Origin: an uncultured Erysipelotrichaceae bacterium
Lineage (GTDB): Bacteria > Bacillota_I > Bacilli_A > Erysipelotrichales > Erysipelotrichaceae
DNA length: 64,000 nt
Reading direction: 5' to 3'
NCBI GenBank assembly: GCA_900315065.1
Contig: OMXQ01000001.1
Span: 16,054 to 80,053, forward strand
The notes under the pieces are model-generated. The model saw only the letters and a list, made by a program, of their open reading frames with translations, did no database searches and was not told where the DNA came from. Shown here one piece after another: positions 9,009 to 17,261 of this stretch. The position numbers and the translations under genes were made by a program. How positions within the stretch are numbered: the first letter of the stretch is position 1; every line of letters starts with the position of its first letter.

Positions 9009-9971
9009 ATGGTCAGAAAGATCGGTGTACTTACTTCCGGCGGCGATGCGCCGGGCATGAATGCGGCAATTCGTTCCGTAACAAGAATTGCCTTGAATAA
9101 CGGCGTTGAAGTTGTCGGTGTCCACGACGGTTACAGAGGTCTGCTTGAAGGAAATTTTGAACCTTTGACCAGACACGACGTCAGTGACATTCTGGATCGG
9201 GGCGGCACAAAACTTGGTTCTGCACGTCTGCCTGAGTTCAGGGAAGAAGAAATTCAGAATGCCTGTGTGAAAAACATGCAGCGGGAAGGAATTGATGCGC
9301 TTGTCGTCATCGGCGGCGATGGTTCCTACAGAGGTGCGCTTGCATTGACAAAGAAGGGCATCAACTGTATTGGTCTGCCGGGAACAATCGATAACGACAT
9401 TCCTGGTACAGATTTTACGATCGGTTTTGATACAGCATTGCATACATGCGTAGAAAACGTCGATAAGCTGCGTGATACATCCTCATCTCACCACAGATGT
9501 TCCATCGTGGAAGTCATGGGCAATCATTGCGGCGATCTGGCATTGTATACAGCAATCAGCTGCGGTGCTGAAATGGTCATTACTCCGGAGACCGGTTATG
9601 ATGAACTTGAAGTGCTCGAACAGCTTCGTTATCTTGGTGCTGCTGTCCAGAAGAATCATGCAATCGTCATTATTTCTGAAAAGATCTGCGACGTTGATGC
9701 ATTGGCCAAAAAGGTATCTTTACAGACTAACTTCTCTGGCCGCGCAACCGTACTTGGTCATATTCAGAGAGGCGGTTCGCCGACTCCGACAGACAGAATC
9801 CTGGCAAGCCGCATGGGTGAAAAGGCAGTTGACCTTCTGATGGAAGGGATCGGAGGTCAGTGTGTCGGTATCATCGACAATGTCATTTCTGCTATGCCGA
9901 TTCAGGAAGCACTGGAAAGACCGAGACAGAGCCGCAAGCATCTGTACAGATTGTTTGACCGTCTCGTCTGA
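9009..9971 (+). CDS. pfkA: ATP-dependent 6-phosphofructokinase
   Basis: This 320-residue protein is the committing enzyme of glycolysis, converting fructose 6-phosphate and ATP to the 1,6-bisphosphate. The start [19 protein letters not shown] is the nucleotide-binding loop. GGDGS near residue 102 marks ATP rather than pyrophosphate use, and [11 protein letters not shown] holds the catalytic aspartate near 127. The length fits the bacterial ATP-PFK family. It is followed 55 bases later by pyruvate kinase, the usual pfkA-pyk pair of Firmicutes, and no terminator separates them. Confidence 0.97.
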   Translation: MVRKIGVLTSGGDAPGMNAAIRSVTRIALNNGVEVVGVHDGYRGLLEGNFEPLTRHDVSDILDRGGTKLGSARLPEFREEEIQNACVKNMQREGIDALVVIGGDGSYRGALALTKKGINCIGLPGTIDNDIPGTDFTIGFDTALHTCVENVDKLRDTSSSHHRCSIVEVMGNHCGDLALYTAISCGAEMVITPETGYDELEVLEQLRYLGAAVQKNHAIVIISEKICDVDALAKKVSLQTNFSGRATVLGHIQRGGSPTPTDRILASRMGEKAVDLLMEGIGGQCVGIIDNVISAMPIQEALERPRQSRKHLYRLFDRLV

Positions 9972-10026
9972 GATCATCAAAGAAAACTGTAAAGAACTTT
10001 AAGGGGCATAAGAAGGAGATTTAGAA

Positions 10027-11460
10027 ATGAATAACACACATCTGTTCAAGAAGACAAAGGTTGTCTGCACAATCGGACCTGCTTCCGAAAGTGTAGAGAA
10101 GCTGACAGAACTTGCCAAGGCCGGCATGAATATCTGCCGTCTGAATTTCTCTCATGGTACACATGAAGAACACAAGGCAAGAATCGACATGATCCGCCAC
10201 GTAGCAGATACAACCGGCTTCAACCTCGCAATTGCATTGGATACAAAGGGACCGGAAATCCGTCTGGGCAATTTCAAGAACGACACTGAAAACTACAAGA
10301 TCGGTGAAATCGTTTATCTGGAAAAGGCTGAGATTGAAGGTACTCATGAGCGGTTCCACATCCAGGTTCCGGAACTGTTCGATGACCTGGGCCAGGGCAA
10401 CGTCATTCTGATCAACGACGGCAAGATGAAGCTGACTGTTCTGGAAAACAACGGCAATGAAATGAAGTGCCGGGTTGAAGTTGCCGGTCCGATTTCTTCT
10501 CACAAGGGCTGTAACGTTCCTGGCGTCAAGCTTTCCATGCCTTTCCTTTCCAAGAAGGATGAGGAAGACATCCGTTTCGGCTGCCAGAATGATGTAGATT
10601 TCATCTTCGCATCCTTTACAAGACGTGCAGCTGATGTCAATGCAATCAGAAAGATCTGTATTGAAGAAGGCAAGCCGCATATCAATATCATCGCCAAGAT
10701 TGAAAACCAGGAAGGCTATGACAACGTTGATTCCATTCTGGAAGCAGCTGACGGCGTCATGGTTGCCAGAGGTGATCTGGGCGTAGAAATTCCAACTATG
10801 CTGGTACCTGTTTATCAGAAGCACATTATTCACCAGGCTAACATCGTCGGCAAGCCTGTCATCACAGCTACCCATATGCTGGATTCCATGACGCATAACC
10901 CGAGATGTACTCGTGCGGAAGCATCTGACGTCTGCAACGCCGTTCTGGATGGTTCTGATGGTGTTATGCTTTCTGCTGAATCTGCAGCAGGTGATTATCC
11001 GGTTGAAGCATGCGAAACCATGTCTGAGATCGTTGAAGAAGCAGAAAAGATTCTGCCTTACAGAGACAATCTTGACTGGCTGAAGACGACTTCCAATAAG
11101 ACTGTTCAGGATGCCGTTTCCATCGCTATTTCTGATGCGACATTGACACTGGACAATATCGGTGCAATCGTCGTCTTCACACAGGGCGGCACAACTGCCC
11201 GTCGTATCTCCAAGTTCAGACCAAAGGCACCGATTCTGGCTGTTACTTTCACAAAGGATACAATGCGCAAGTTGGAATCCTACTGGGGCGTTCTGCCGAT
11301 CTTCTCTGATGTGCAGAACAAGCTGACAAACGATGACGATCTTGCATCTTTGTTTGCCAAGGACTACGGCGTCAAGAAGGGGCAGCTGATCATCATCTCT
11401 GCAGGCTATCCGACAGGTGAAGGCACTGCCAACATGATGAAGATCATCGAAGTCAAGTAA
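10027..11460 (+). CDS. pyk: Pyruvate kinase
   Basis: This 477-residue enzyme transfers phosphate from phosphoenolpyruvate to ADP. The start KTKVVCTIGPASES, the metal and phosphate site CRLNFSHGTHEEH, ALDTKGPEIR, the catalytic IIAKIENQEG and VARGDLGVEIP are all intact. The C-terminal allosteric domain ends normally. The extra PEP-utiliser-like domain seen in some Bacillus enzymes is absent. AGAAGGAG precedes the ATG. Codon use is highly biased, as expected for an abundant protein. A strong intrinsic terminator ends the pfkA-pyk unit. Confidence 0.97.
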   Translation: MNNTHLFKKTKVVCTIGPASESVEKLTELAKAGMNICRLNFSHGTHEEHKARIDMIRHVADTTGFNLAIALDTKGPEIRLGNFKNDTENYKIGEIVYLEKAEIEGTHERFHIQVPELFDDLGQGNVILINDGKMKLTVLENNGNEMKCRVEVAGPISSHKGCNVPGVKLSMPFLSKKDEEDIRFGCQNDVDFIFASFTRRAADVNAIRKICIEEGKPHINIIAKIENQEGYDNVDSILEAADGVMVARGDLGVEIPTMLVPVYQKHIIHQANIVGKPVITATHMLDSMTHNPRCTRAEASDVCNAVLDGSDGVMLSAESAAGDYPVEACETMSEIVEEAEKILPYRDNLDWLKTTSNKTVQDAVSIAISDATLTLDNIGAIVVFTQGGTTARRISKFRPKAPILAVTFTKDTMRKLESYWGVLPIFSDVQNKLTNDDDLASLFAKDYGVKKGQLIIISAGYPTGEGTANMMKIIEVK

Positions 11461-11474
11461 TTGAATTCCATCCG

Positions 11475-11500
11475 GGAGAACTGAAAAGTTCTCCTTTTTT
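11475..11500 (+). terminator. Intrinsic terminator after pyk
   Basis: Stem GGAGAACT / AGTTCTCC with a GAAA tetraloop, followed by six T. Confidence 0.93.
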
Positions 11501-11511
11501 CCGGCTGAGAG

Positions 11512-11517
11512 TATAAT
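11512..11517 (+). promoter_or_regulatory. Probable -10 box for the MBL-fold gene
   Basis: A consensus TATAAT lies 24 bases before the ATG at 11542. The -35 position falls in the T-tract side of the pyk terminator and is weak (TTCTCC). Confidence 0.45.
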
Positions 11518-11541
11518 GAAACCAAGAGAAGAGGAATACAT

Positions 11542-12162
11542 ATGTCAGAATTAACCATTGAATATTTCGGCCATTCCTGTTTCAAGCTCATCTGTCACCA
11601 TAAGTCCCTTGTTTTTGATCCTTATCGTGATAATTCGGTTCCGGGGCTTTCTTTACCGTCCGGTATAACTGCAGATGCAGTGTATTGTTCCCATGAACAT
11701 GATGATCACGCCGGCAGGGAAATGATTGAGGCTTCCGGCAAGGATCCCTTCCCGGTTACTTTCATCAAAGTGCCGCATGATGATGCCAACGGCACCAAAA
11801 GAGGCATGAATGATATTACCAAAGTCACAATTGATGAAGTTACGGTAACCCATATGGGCGATATCGGAAGATTGCCGACAGCTCATGAATATGAAGAGCT
11901 CAAAGATACAGATATTCTGCTTATTCCGGTGGGCGGCCACTTTACGATTGATGCAGAGCAGGCAGAAGAAATCATTGAAACCATCAAGCCTTCCCTGACG
12001 ATTCTGATGCATTACCGGGAAGGGGAAAGAGGCTATGGTGTAACCGCAGATCTGAGGGATGTTGCAAAGGTCATCGCATTTGACAAACACGAAGAAAATA
12101 CAATTTCTTTCCCGCTTGATGATATTCCGGAAGGAATTATTACTCTCGAGCCGATTCAGTAA
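11542..12162 (+). CDS. MBL-fold (UlaG-like) metal-dependent hydrolase
   Basis: This 206-residue protein belongs to the metallo-beta-lactamase superfamily. It opens with IEYFGHSCFKL, typical of the UlaG/YtkL-like branch. It carries the metal-binding SHEHDDHAG (residues about 50-58), THMGDIGR as the second histidine motif and a distal MHYREG. Members of this branch include lactonases and nucleases, and the substrate cannot be told from sequence. It has its own -10 box and a terminator at each end, so it is probably monocistronic. AGAGGAA precedes the ATG. Confidence 0.85.
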   Translation: MSELTIEYFGHSCFKLICHHKSLVFDPYRDNSVPGLSLPSGITADAVYCSHEHDDHAGREMIEASGKDPFPVTFIKVPHDDANGTKRGMNDITKVTIDEVTVTHMGDIGRLPTAHEYEELKDTDILLIPVGGHFTIDAEQAEEIIETIKPSLTILMHYREGERGYGVTADLRDVAKVIAFDKHEENTISFPLDDIPEGIITLEPIQ

Positions 12163-12176
12163 TTCTTATCTGTACG

Positions 12177-12204
12177 GGCATTCTGAGACAGAATGCCTTT
12201 TTTT
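12177..12204 (+). terminator. Intrinsic terminator after the MBL-fold gene
   Basis: Stem GGCATTCTG / CAGAATGCC with loop AGA, followed by seven T. Confidence 0.94.
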
Positions 12205-12221
12205 GTTGCACATGGCAACAA
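12203..12221. promoter_or_regulatory. Inverted repeat, possible operator
   Basis: TTGTTGC-N5-GCAACAA is a perfect 7-base inverted repeat. It starts at the end of the preceding T-tract and lies about 100 bases upstream of the NTF2-like gene. It has no T-tract of its own, so it is more likely a protein-binding site than a terminator. The function is unknown. Confidence 0.3.
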
Positions 12222-12261
12222 ATTATAACAATTCAGAAACAATTCTTTAACGAAACTGAGA

Positions 12262-12290
12262 ATGACAATCCGTATTCTTTATGTGTAAGT
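12262..12290 (+). promoter_or_regulatory. Possible promoter of the NTF2-like gene
   Basis: ATGACA, 17 bases, then GTAAGT preceded by TGT (extended -10 type). AAAGGAG and the ATG at 12321 follow. An alternative, weaker pair is TTGTTG (12203) with TATAAC (12224). Confidence 0.35.
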
Positions 12291-12320
12291 TCAAAAAGAA
12301 TCAAAGGAGATCAAAAAATT

Positions 12321-13004
12321 ATGAGCGAAACAAACAACACAGATTACGTTATGGAAAAGGATCCGCAGTACAATGTGCCGACTGCAGAACTGCTGAAGAC
12401 ATTCCCGATCAGGTATGAAACACCGGCAGTATCCCAGATGAACAAGAATGTTCAGAATCGTATGCTGAACGGCTTCAACCAGTGGAACCACGGCTACGAA
12501 GCATGGGAGAAATGGGGCAACGTTCTGTACTACCCGGGATCTGTTTATACAGTCCACGGCGTCCGTCTGACTTTGAAAGAATATCAGAAGGCAATGCAGA
12601 TTTCTCTCAAGAGAGTCAATATTCAGATGGGCAACTTCATGAACATGCTGCTGGTCGATGACTGGATGGCAATCCAGTATGAAATCTCTACCAACGGACA
12701 TCCTGGCAGAACCATGGAATTTGCAAGATTCAAGGACTTCGGTGACCGCGGTGCCAAGGTTGATGAAGGCTGGGGCGGTGTCAGAGCCGGTGACTATGAC
12801 GGTATGATGATGTTCCTGAAGCCGGAAGAAAAGGAAGCACAGAAGAAGTACATGGATGAAATTACTGCCATGACTCTCAAGGATACAGATAATCTGGATG
12901 AAAAGTATCCGGTTGAATATCCGACAACTATCTCTACAGAAAAAAAACAAGCAGATGAAGGAAGCTGTACTTGCAGAAATCGATGCCTGGAACAAGGGTT
13001 ATGA
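12321..13004 (+). CDS. Tandem NTF2-like protein, first domain (frame broken at a run of A)
   Basis: The frame encodes an N-terminal region plus one NTF2/SnoaL-like domain (about residues 47-155), with WNHGYEAWEKWG and VDDWMAIQYEIS as landmarks. After an eight-A run at 12940-12947 it runs into 18 unrelated residues (QADEGSCTCRNRCLEQGL) and stops. In the frame reached by skipping one base, the sequence continues immediately as a second, homologous domain (see the next entry). The likely intact product is one protein of about 325 residues with two related domains. Loss of one A would restore the frame. This may be a sequencing or assembly error, a true mutation, or slippage during expression. 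NTF2-like folds are ligand-binding or small enzymatic barrels; no substrate is evident. AAAGGAG precedes the ATG. Confidence 0.75.
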   Translation: MSETNNTDYVMEKDPQYNVPTAELLKTFPIRYETPAVSQMNKNVQNRMLNGFNQWNHGYEAWEKWGNVLYYPGSVYTVHGVRLTLKEYQKAMQISLKRVNIQMGNFMNMLLVDDWMAIQYEISTNGHPGRTMEFARFKDFGDRGAKVDEGWGGVRAGDYDGMMMFLKPEEKEAQKKYMDEITAMTLKDTDNLDEKYPVEYPTTISTEKKQADEGSCTCRNRCLEQGL

Positions 13005-13299
13005 ATCCTGGAGCAAAAACGCTGATTCTTTCTATACCGAAAATGCATCTGTTACTTACGGCCATCAGACTTTTGAAAAAGCAGGTCTGAAGGATGCCAT
13101 GAAAAAGCTGGCTGAAACAAAGGACGTAAAGAGAGTCAAGGTCATGAACGTTCTGACCAGTGAAGACTGGCTGGCAATTCATTACTGGAACAGTGTCACT
13201 GAAAAGGACAGCAGAAAGACAGCAATTGATACAATGACTTTCTTCCATTTCAATGATGACATGAAGGTTGATCTCTGTTTCGTCAATGAAAATCTCTGA
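12955..13299 (+). CDS. Tandem NTF2-like protein, second domain (downstream of the frameshift)
   Basis: This frame holds the second NTF2-like domain of the interrupted gene. Its landmarks DAWNKGYESWSKNA and TSEDWLAIHYWNS align with WNHGYEAW and VDDWMAIQYEIS of the first domain, so the protein arose by internal duplication. The homologous frame is readable from the A run at 12940. The only nearby internal start is ATG 12955, which has no ribosome site (preceded by AACAAGCAG), so independent translation is unlikely. I therefore read it as the 3' part of the gene starting at 12321, requiring a +1 shift or loss of one A. A terminator follows at 13334. Confidence 0.65.
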   Translation: MKEAVLAEIDAWNKGYESWSKNADSFYTENASVTYGHQTFEKAGLKDAMKKLAETKDVKRVKVMNVLTSEDWLAIHYWNSVTEKDSRKTAIDTMTFFHFNDDMKVDLCFVNENL

Positions 13300-13333
13300 T
13301 CCTGGATTTTAATAAAGTTAAGATAATAATATG

Positions 13334-13360
13334 AGCCGGGAAAATGCTTCCGGCTTTTTT
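13334..13360 (+). terminator. Intrinsic terminator after the NTF2-like gene
   Basis: Stem AGCCGG.. / ..CCGGCT with a short A/T loop, followed by T6. It faces the leftward rnjA terminator. Confidence 0.88.
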
Positions 13361-13370
13361 CATGCATGCA

Positions 13371-13398
13371 TAAAGAAAAGAGACTGTTTCCAGTCTCT
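13371..13398 (-). terminator. Intrinsic terminator after rnjA
   Basis: On the minus strand: stem AGAGACTG / CAGTCTCT with loop GAAA, followed by TTTTCTTTA. It lies 13 bases beyond the rnjA stop. Confidence 0.88.
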
Positions 13399-13410
13399 TG
13401 TTCTGCATGT

Positions 13411-15255
13411 TTACTGATTGGTTTCAGCAGGCTTTTTGGCAGGAGCATGGTGAGCAGCTGCTCTTCTTGCACCGGTCTTTGCCTTGATTTCTTCAATCGC
13501 AGCCTTCTGGTTCAGAATGACCGGAATAACGATCGGGTTGCGGTTTGTCTTGTCATATAAGAACGGTTCCAGAGAAGTACGGATGCTGTTCTTGAGTTCA
13601 CCGAAGGTTGTTCTCTGCTGCATCTTTTTCTTGAGGGCATCATAGACAACCAGTTCTGCTTCCTTGAGAAGCGGCTGGGAATCTTTGATATAGACAAAGC
13701 CTCTGGATACAATGCTTGGTCTGCACAGGATCTTGTTGTAGCGGGAATCAATTGTGACAATAACTGCAATCAATCCGTTTTCAGCCAGAATCTTTCTGTC
13801 CTTGATGACAGAAGTACTCAGGCCGGTTGCATCATTGCCGTCAACATAGATGGCATCTGTCTGGACTCTTTCGTTGGCCTTGAAGACTTCTTCATTTCTC
13901 AATACCAGCACGTCGCCGTTAGCACAGATGAAGCAGTTTTCCTTCGGAACACCGGTTTCCTGGGCAGTATGGGAATGCTGGACAAGCATCTTGTATTCAC
14001 CATGGTTAGGCATGAAGTACTTCGGCTTGATCAGGTTCAGCATCAGCTTCTGTTCCTCCACCGGCGCGTGACCGGTTGTATGGAAAGAAGTCAGCGGCGA
14101 GTTGGTAACAACGTTTGCACCGACTCTGGTCAGCTGGTTGATAACACCGGATACGGAAGTACCGTTGCCTGGAATCGGATTGGATGAGAACAGAACCGTG
14201 TCACCTGGAATGATCTTGATAAAGCGGTGGGTGCCGTTAGCAATTCTGGAAAGGGCAGCCATTGGTTCACCCTGGGAACCTGTACATACAATGCAGATCC
14301 GGTTAGCCGGCAGGGTATTGAGCTCATTGCCGGAGATAAAGGAACTGTCCGGAATACTCAATAAGCCGAGCTTTCTGCCGATTTCAACTGCATTTTCCAT
14401 GGAACGGCCGAAGACGGCAACTTTCCGGTTGCAGGCAATAGCGCATTCAAGAATCTGTCTGACTCTGTAGAAGTTGGATGCAAATGTTGAGACGATCAGA
14501 CGTCCCGGCGTCTTATGCATCTGTTCGAGAATGGCATTGGCGACTTTCTTTTCAGAGATAGAAGAACCAGGAACACCGGAGTTGGTGGAATCACTCATGA
14601 GCAGGGTGACGCCGATCTGACCGATATAAGCCATCTTCTGATAGTCACTGTTCTTGCCGATCGGAGTCAGGTCGAACTTGAAGTCGCCGGTTTCAACAAT
14701 TCTGCCATTAGGCGTGTTGATCAATACGCCTAAGGAATCCGGAATGGAATGGACGGTATCGAAGAAACCGATATTGAAATATTTTGTACGGATGCGGGAA
14801 TCGGAATTGATTTCAATGATCTTGCAGGATCTTGAAAGTCTTCTTTCTTCCAGCTTCTTTTCGATCAGGGCTTTGGCAAAGCGCGGTGCATAGATTTCCC
14901 TGAGATGCACGGACTGCAGGAAAAACGGAATACCGCCGATATGGTCTTCATGACCATGAGTGATAACCATTGCCTTGATCTTCTGCTGGTTCTTGACCAG
15001 GTAGGAATAATCGGGAATGACGTAATCAACGCCGAGCAGGCCTTCTTCCGGGAACAGAATGCCGCAGTCGATAATGATGATTTCATCATCGTGTTCGATG
15101 CAGTACATGTTCTTGCCAACCTCGCCGAGTCCGCCTAATGCATACACAATCGTATCTGTTTTGTGATTGATCGTGTGTCCGCTTAAGTCAGGCTCCTGAA
15201 TGCGAGAATAGCGGGAAGGGCGGGTTGAACGTCTTCCGCTTGTTTTCTCTTCCAT
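13411..15255 (-). CDS. rnjA: Ribonuclease J
   Basis: This 614-residue protein is a beta-CASP metallo-RNase, central to 5'-3' mRNA decay and rRNA maturation in Firmicutes. The metal site THGHEDHIGG lies at residues 99-108, and further ligands are in VHSIPDSLG and VETGDFKFD. The beta-CASP region shows VSTFASNFYRVRQ, CTGSQGEPMAAL and TSFHTTGHA, and a C-terminal domain follows. All catalytic histidines are kept, so it resembles the active RNase J1 type rather than degenerate J2. The tail ends in an Ala/Lys/Pro-rich stretch, probably disordered. A basic N-terminal extension of about 30 residues precedes the core. It lies 73 bases downstream of def but has its own extended -10 promoter. Confidence 0.95.
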   Translation of the reverse strand: MEEKTSGRRSTRPSRYSRIQEPDLSGHTINHKTDTIVYALGGLGEVGKNMYCIEHDDEIIIIDCGILFPEEGLLGVDYVIPDYSYLVKNQQKIKAMVITHGHEDHIGGIPFFLQSVHLREIYAPRFAKALIEKKLEERRLSRSCKIIEINSDSRIRTKYFNIGFFDTVHSIPDSLGVLINTPNGRIVETGDFKFDLTPIGKNSDYQKMAYIGQIGVTLLMSDSTNSGVPGSSISEKKVANAILEQMHKTPGRLIVSTFASNFYRVRQILECAIACNRKVAVFGRSMENAVEIGRKLGLLSIPDSSFISGNELNTLPANRICIVCTGSQGEPMAALSRIANGTHRFIKIIPGDTVLFSSNPIPGNGTSVSGVINQLTRVGANVVTNSPLTSFHTTGHAPVEEQKLMLNLIKPKYFMPNHGEYKMLVQHSHTAQETGVPKENCFICANGDVLVLRNEEVFKANERVQTDAIYVDGNDATGLSTSVIKDRKILAENGLIAVIVTIDSRYNKILCRPSIVSRGFVYIKDSQPLLKEAELVVYDALKKKMQQRTTFGELKNSIRTSLEPFLYDKTNRNPIVIPVILNQKAAIEEIKAKTGARRAAAHHAPAKKPAETNQ

Positions 15256-15299
15256 TATTTATTTAACCTCATTTCTGATTTGCTACTGAATTCATATGT

Positions 15300-15308
15300 A
15301 TTATAGCA
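15300..15308 (-). promoter_or_regulatory. Extended -10 promoter for rnjA
   Basis: On the minus strand TGCTATAAT is an exact extended -10 element about 45 bases upstream of the rnjA ATG, in the def-rnjA gap. The -35 position is poor. Confidence 0.6.
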
Positions 15309-15328
15309 CATACATTGCTTTGTGAATG

Positions 15329-15895
15329 TCAGATCACCATTGCGCCGTCTACTGTTTTTTCCGGATTTTCAGGATCGATATAGTCATAGAACAAAGTGCC
15401 TTTGAAGTGATCCAGTTCATGCTGCAGGACAATGGCCAGATAGCCTCTTGCCCGGATTGTGATGTTTTTGTTCTGAATCAGATCGAATCCCTTGACCGTA
15501 ACGCGTGCGCTTCTGATGACATGGCCTTCATGCGGAGCAACCACAGACAGACAGCCTTCGCCGGCATTGAGATATGCTTTCTGGACGGAGGAAGAAACGA
15601 TCTTCGGATTTGCCAGCATGTATTGATATTTCACCGGATTGCCGTTTTTGTCATAGTCATCGACGATGACAGCAGTCAGCTGCTTCCTGACGCCGACCTG
15701 GATTGCGGAAATGCCGACCGCCGGACGCAGATTGAATTTCTTTGCTTTTTCTTCATCGGTAGAATCCTGGACATATTGGAACATCTCTCTCAGGAGCTGT
15801 TCGTCTTCTGCACTTAACGGCAGGGAAACAGGATCGGATTTTTCCCGGATTAAAGGATCAGTGTCCTTGATAATTGTTTCATTGTTTATTAACAT
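15329..15895 (-). CDS. def: Peptide deformylase
   Basis: This 188-residue type 2 deformylase removes the N-formyl group from nascent proteins. Motif 1 is GISAIQVG (residues 61-68), a variant of the usual GxGLAAPQ. Motif 2 is EGCLSV (113-118, cysteine metal ligand) and motif 3 is QHELDH (158-163, HExxH). The insertion around residues 40-60 is typical of Gram-positive type 2 enzymes. GAGG stands nine bases before the ATG. The gene is transcribed leftward from a near-consensus promoter that overlaps the ftsW/rodA promoter. Confidence 0.95.
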   Translation of the reverse strand: MLINNETIIKDTDPLIREKSDPVSLPLSAEDEQLLREMFQYVQDSTDEEKAKKFNLRPAVGISAIQVGVRKQLTAVIVDDYDKNGNPVKYQYMLANPKIVSSSVQKAYLNAGEGCLSVVAPHEGHVIRSARVTVKGFDLIQNKNITIRARGYLAIVLQHELDHFKGTLFYDYIDPENPEKTVDGAMVI

Positions 15896-15914
15896 TTGGA
15901 ATTACCTCGGCATT

Positions 15915-15943
15915 ATTGTAGGCAGAGTTTCCCTGCTTGTCAA
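15915..15943 (-). promoter_or_regulatory. def promoter
   Basis: On the minus strand TTGACA (15938-15943), 17 bases, TACAAT (15915-15920). The predicted transcript start is about 13 bases before the def ATG. Its -35 box overlaps the -35 box of the divergent promoter at 15937. Confidence 0.8.
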
Positions 15944-15965
15944 AGGAATGACACTATATTATAAG
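15937..15965 (+). promoter_or_regulatory. ftsW/rodA promoter
   Basis: TTGTCA (15937-15942), 17 bases, TATAAG (15960-15965). It is back-to-back with the def promoter and shares five bases of the -35 region. Confidence 0.6.
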
Positions 15966-16019
15966 GATAAATGCAATGTATGCGTTTTCTTTTCTGCCGG
16001 ATGAAAAGATGCGAATTGT

Positions 16020-17261
16020 ATGATAGAATCTCTTCGTATGTCAACAGGGACAGCAAAACCAAAAAAGAAAAGGTTATTTCTCAGAATGCCGGCTTCTTCT
16101 GATCTTTTTATCGTGATGGCAACTCTGGGAATCATGATATTCGGTATTGTCATGGTATTGTCCGCTTCCATGGGACAGGCGCTGACACATCAGTCATATC
16201 TTCTCATTACTGCCTTCAAGGAAGTTCTCTTTGCGGTAGTCGGTTATTTCGGCATGACGTTTGCAGCTCATAACTTCCGCCTGAAGTGGTTGTCAGAGAA
16301 CAGCTTCCGCAAGTTGATTCTTGTGGTCGGGGGCCTGCTTCTGGTGTGCCTGGTTTTCCCGGCAGTCAATGGTGCCCATGGCTGGATCCGTATTCCGGGT
16401 GTCAATATCACCATTCAGCCGGCAGAGTTTGCCAAGACAATGTCTTTTCTGATCGTTGCTTCTTTCTTAGGCGACAGGAATTTCAGAAGAGATGCAAAGT
16501 GCTGGGATCTGATCAAGCGGCCGTTCATGTTTATCGGTGCGTATTGTTTTATTATTCTTTTTCTGCAGCATGACTTCGGTTCCATGCTGGTAGTGTTATT
16601 GATTGCCTGCGTGTGTATTCTGATTCCGCGTCAGAAAGCATTGTCAGGGTTCCAGAAAGGGATGCGGATTCTTTTCTGGGGTGTCGTCATTCTGGCTCTT
16701 TTCCTGTTTGCAACAAAACCAGGCGGCGCGATTCTGACCGCTGCACTTGATTCCACGCATATGGCTGCTTACCAGAAGAATCGTTTCCTTTCTGCCATTG
16801 ATCCGTTTGCTGATCAGTATAATTCTTCTTATCAGCTGATCAACGGTCTGATTTCTTTTGCCAGCGGCGGCTTGTTTGGAAGAGGCATCGGCGGCAGCGT
16901 CCGCAAATACATGAGTTTCCCGGCAGCTAATACTGACTATATTCTTGCAGTTACCGTAGAAGAAACAGGGTACTTCGGTTTCCTGTTCTTAATGACTTTG
17001 TATTTTATCATCATCTTCCGTCTGCTTTCCTATGCACAGAAGATCAGAAGTGAGAAAGCAAGAATCGTTCTGACTGGAACGGCAATGTATTTTGTCATTC
17101 ATATTTTCTTCAATGTCGGCGGTGTCACCGGCATGATTCCTCTGACTGGTATTCCGCTTCTGATGATGAGTGCCGGCGGTTCTTCCACGTTGAATGCGAT
17201 GATTGCAATCGGTATTTCCCAGGCGGTCATCGGCGAGTATAGGAACGGGAGGATTCAATGA
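16020..17261 (+). CDS. FtsW/RodA/SpoVE family (SEDS) peptidoglycan glycosyltransferase
   Basis: This 413-residue polytopic membrane protein belongs to the SEDS family, which polymerises lipid II in division (FtsW) or elongation (RodA). About ten hydrophobic segments are present. Family landmarks are NGAHGWIRIPGVNITIQPAE, HDFGSMLVVLL, and the extracellular loop FPAANTDYILAVTVEETGYFG. The phrase NAMIAIGISQAV near the end is also typical. Which of FtsW or RodA it is cannot be decided by eye, though the P-A-x-T-D-Y/F and E-E-x-G motif suits FtsW. ATG 16020 and ATG 16038 are both possible starts and neither has a clear ribosome site. The next gene overlaps by 4 bases (ATGA). Confidence 0.9.
   Translation: MIESLRMSTGTAKPKKKRLFLRMPASSDLFIVMATLGIMIFGIVMVLSASMGQALTHQSYLLITAFKEVLFAVVGYFGMTFAAHNFRLKWLSENSFRKLILVVGGLLLVCLVFPAVNGAHGWIRIPGVNITIQPAEFAKTMSFLIVASFLGDRNFRRDAKCWDLIKRPFMFIGAYCFIILFLQHDFGSMLVVLLIACVCILIPRQKALSGFQKGMRILFWGVVILALFLFATKPGGAILTAALDSTHMAAYQKNRFLSAIDPFADQYNSSYQLINGLISFASGGLFGRGIGGSVRKYMSFPAANTDYILAVTVEETGYFGFLFLMTLYFIIIFRLLSYAQKIRSEKARIVLTGTAMYFVIHIFFNVGGVTGMIPLTGIPLLMMSAGGSSTLNAMIAIGISQAVIGEYRNGRIQ

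Noticed and set aside
10021..11541. A 506-codon minus-strand frame opposite pyk.
   Set aside because: It is antisense to an intact pyruvate kinase, has no ribosome site, and its composition is that of a shadow frame. It also crosses the pyk terminator.
12898..12954. An independent start for the second NTF2-like domain at ATG 12898.
   Set aside because: The residues before the A run in that frame are unrelated to NTF2-like domains and no ribosome site precedes the ATG. The segment is coding in the first frame.
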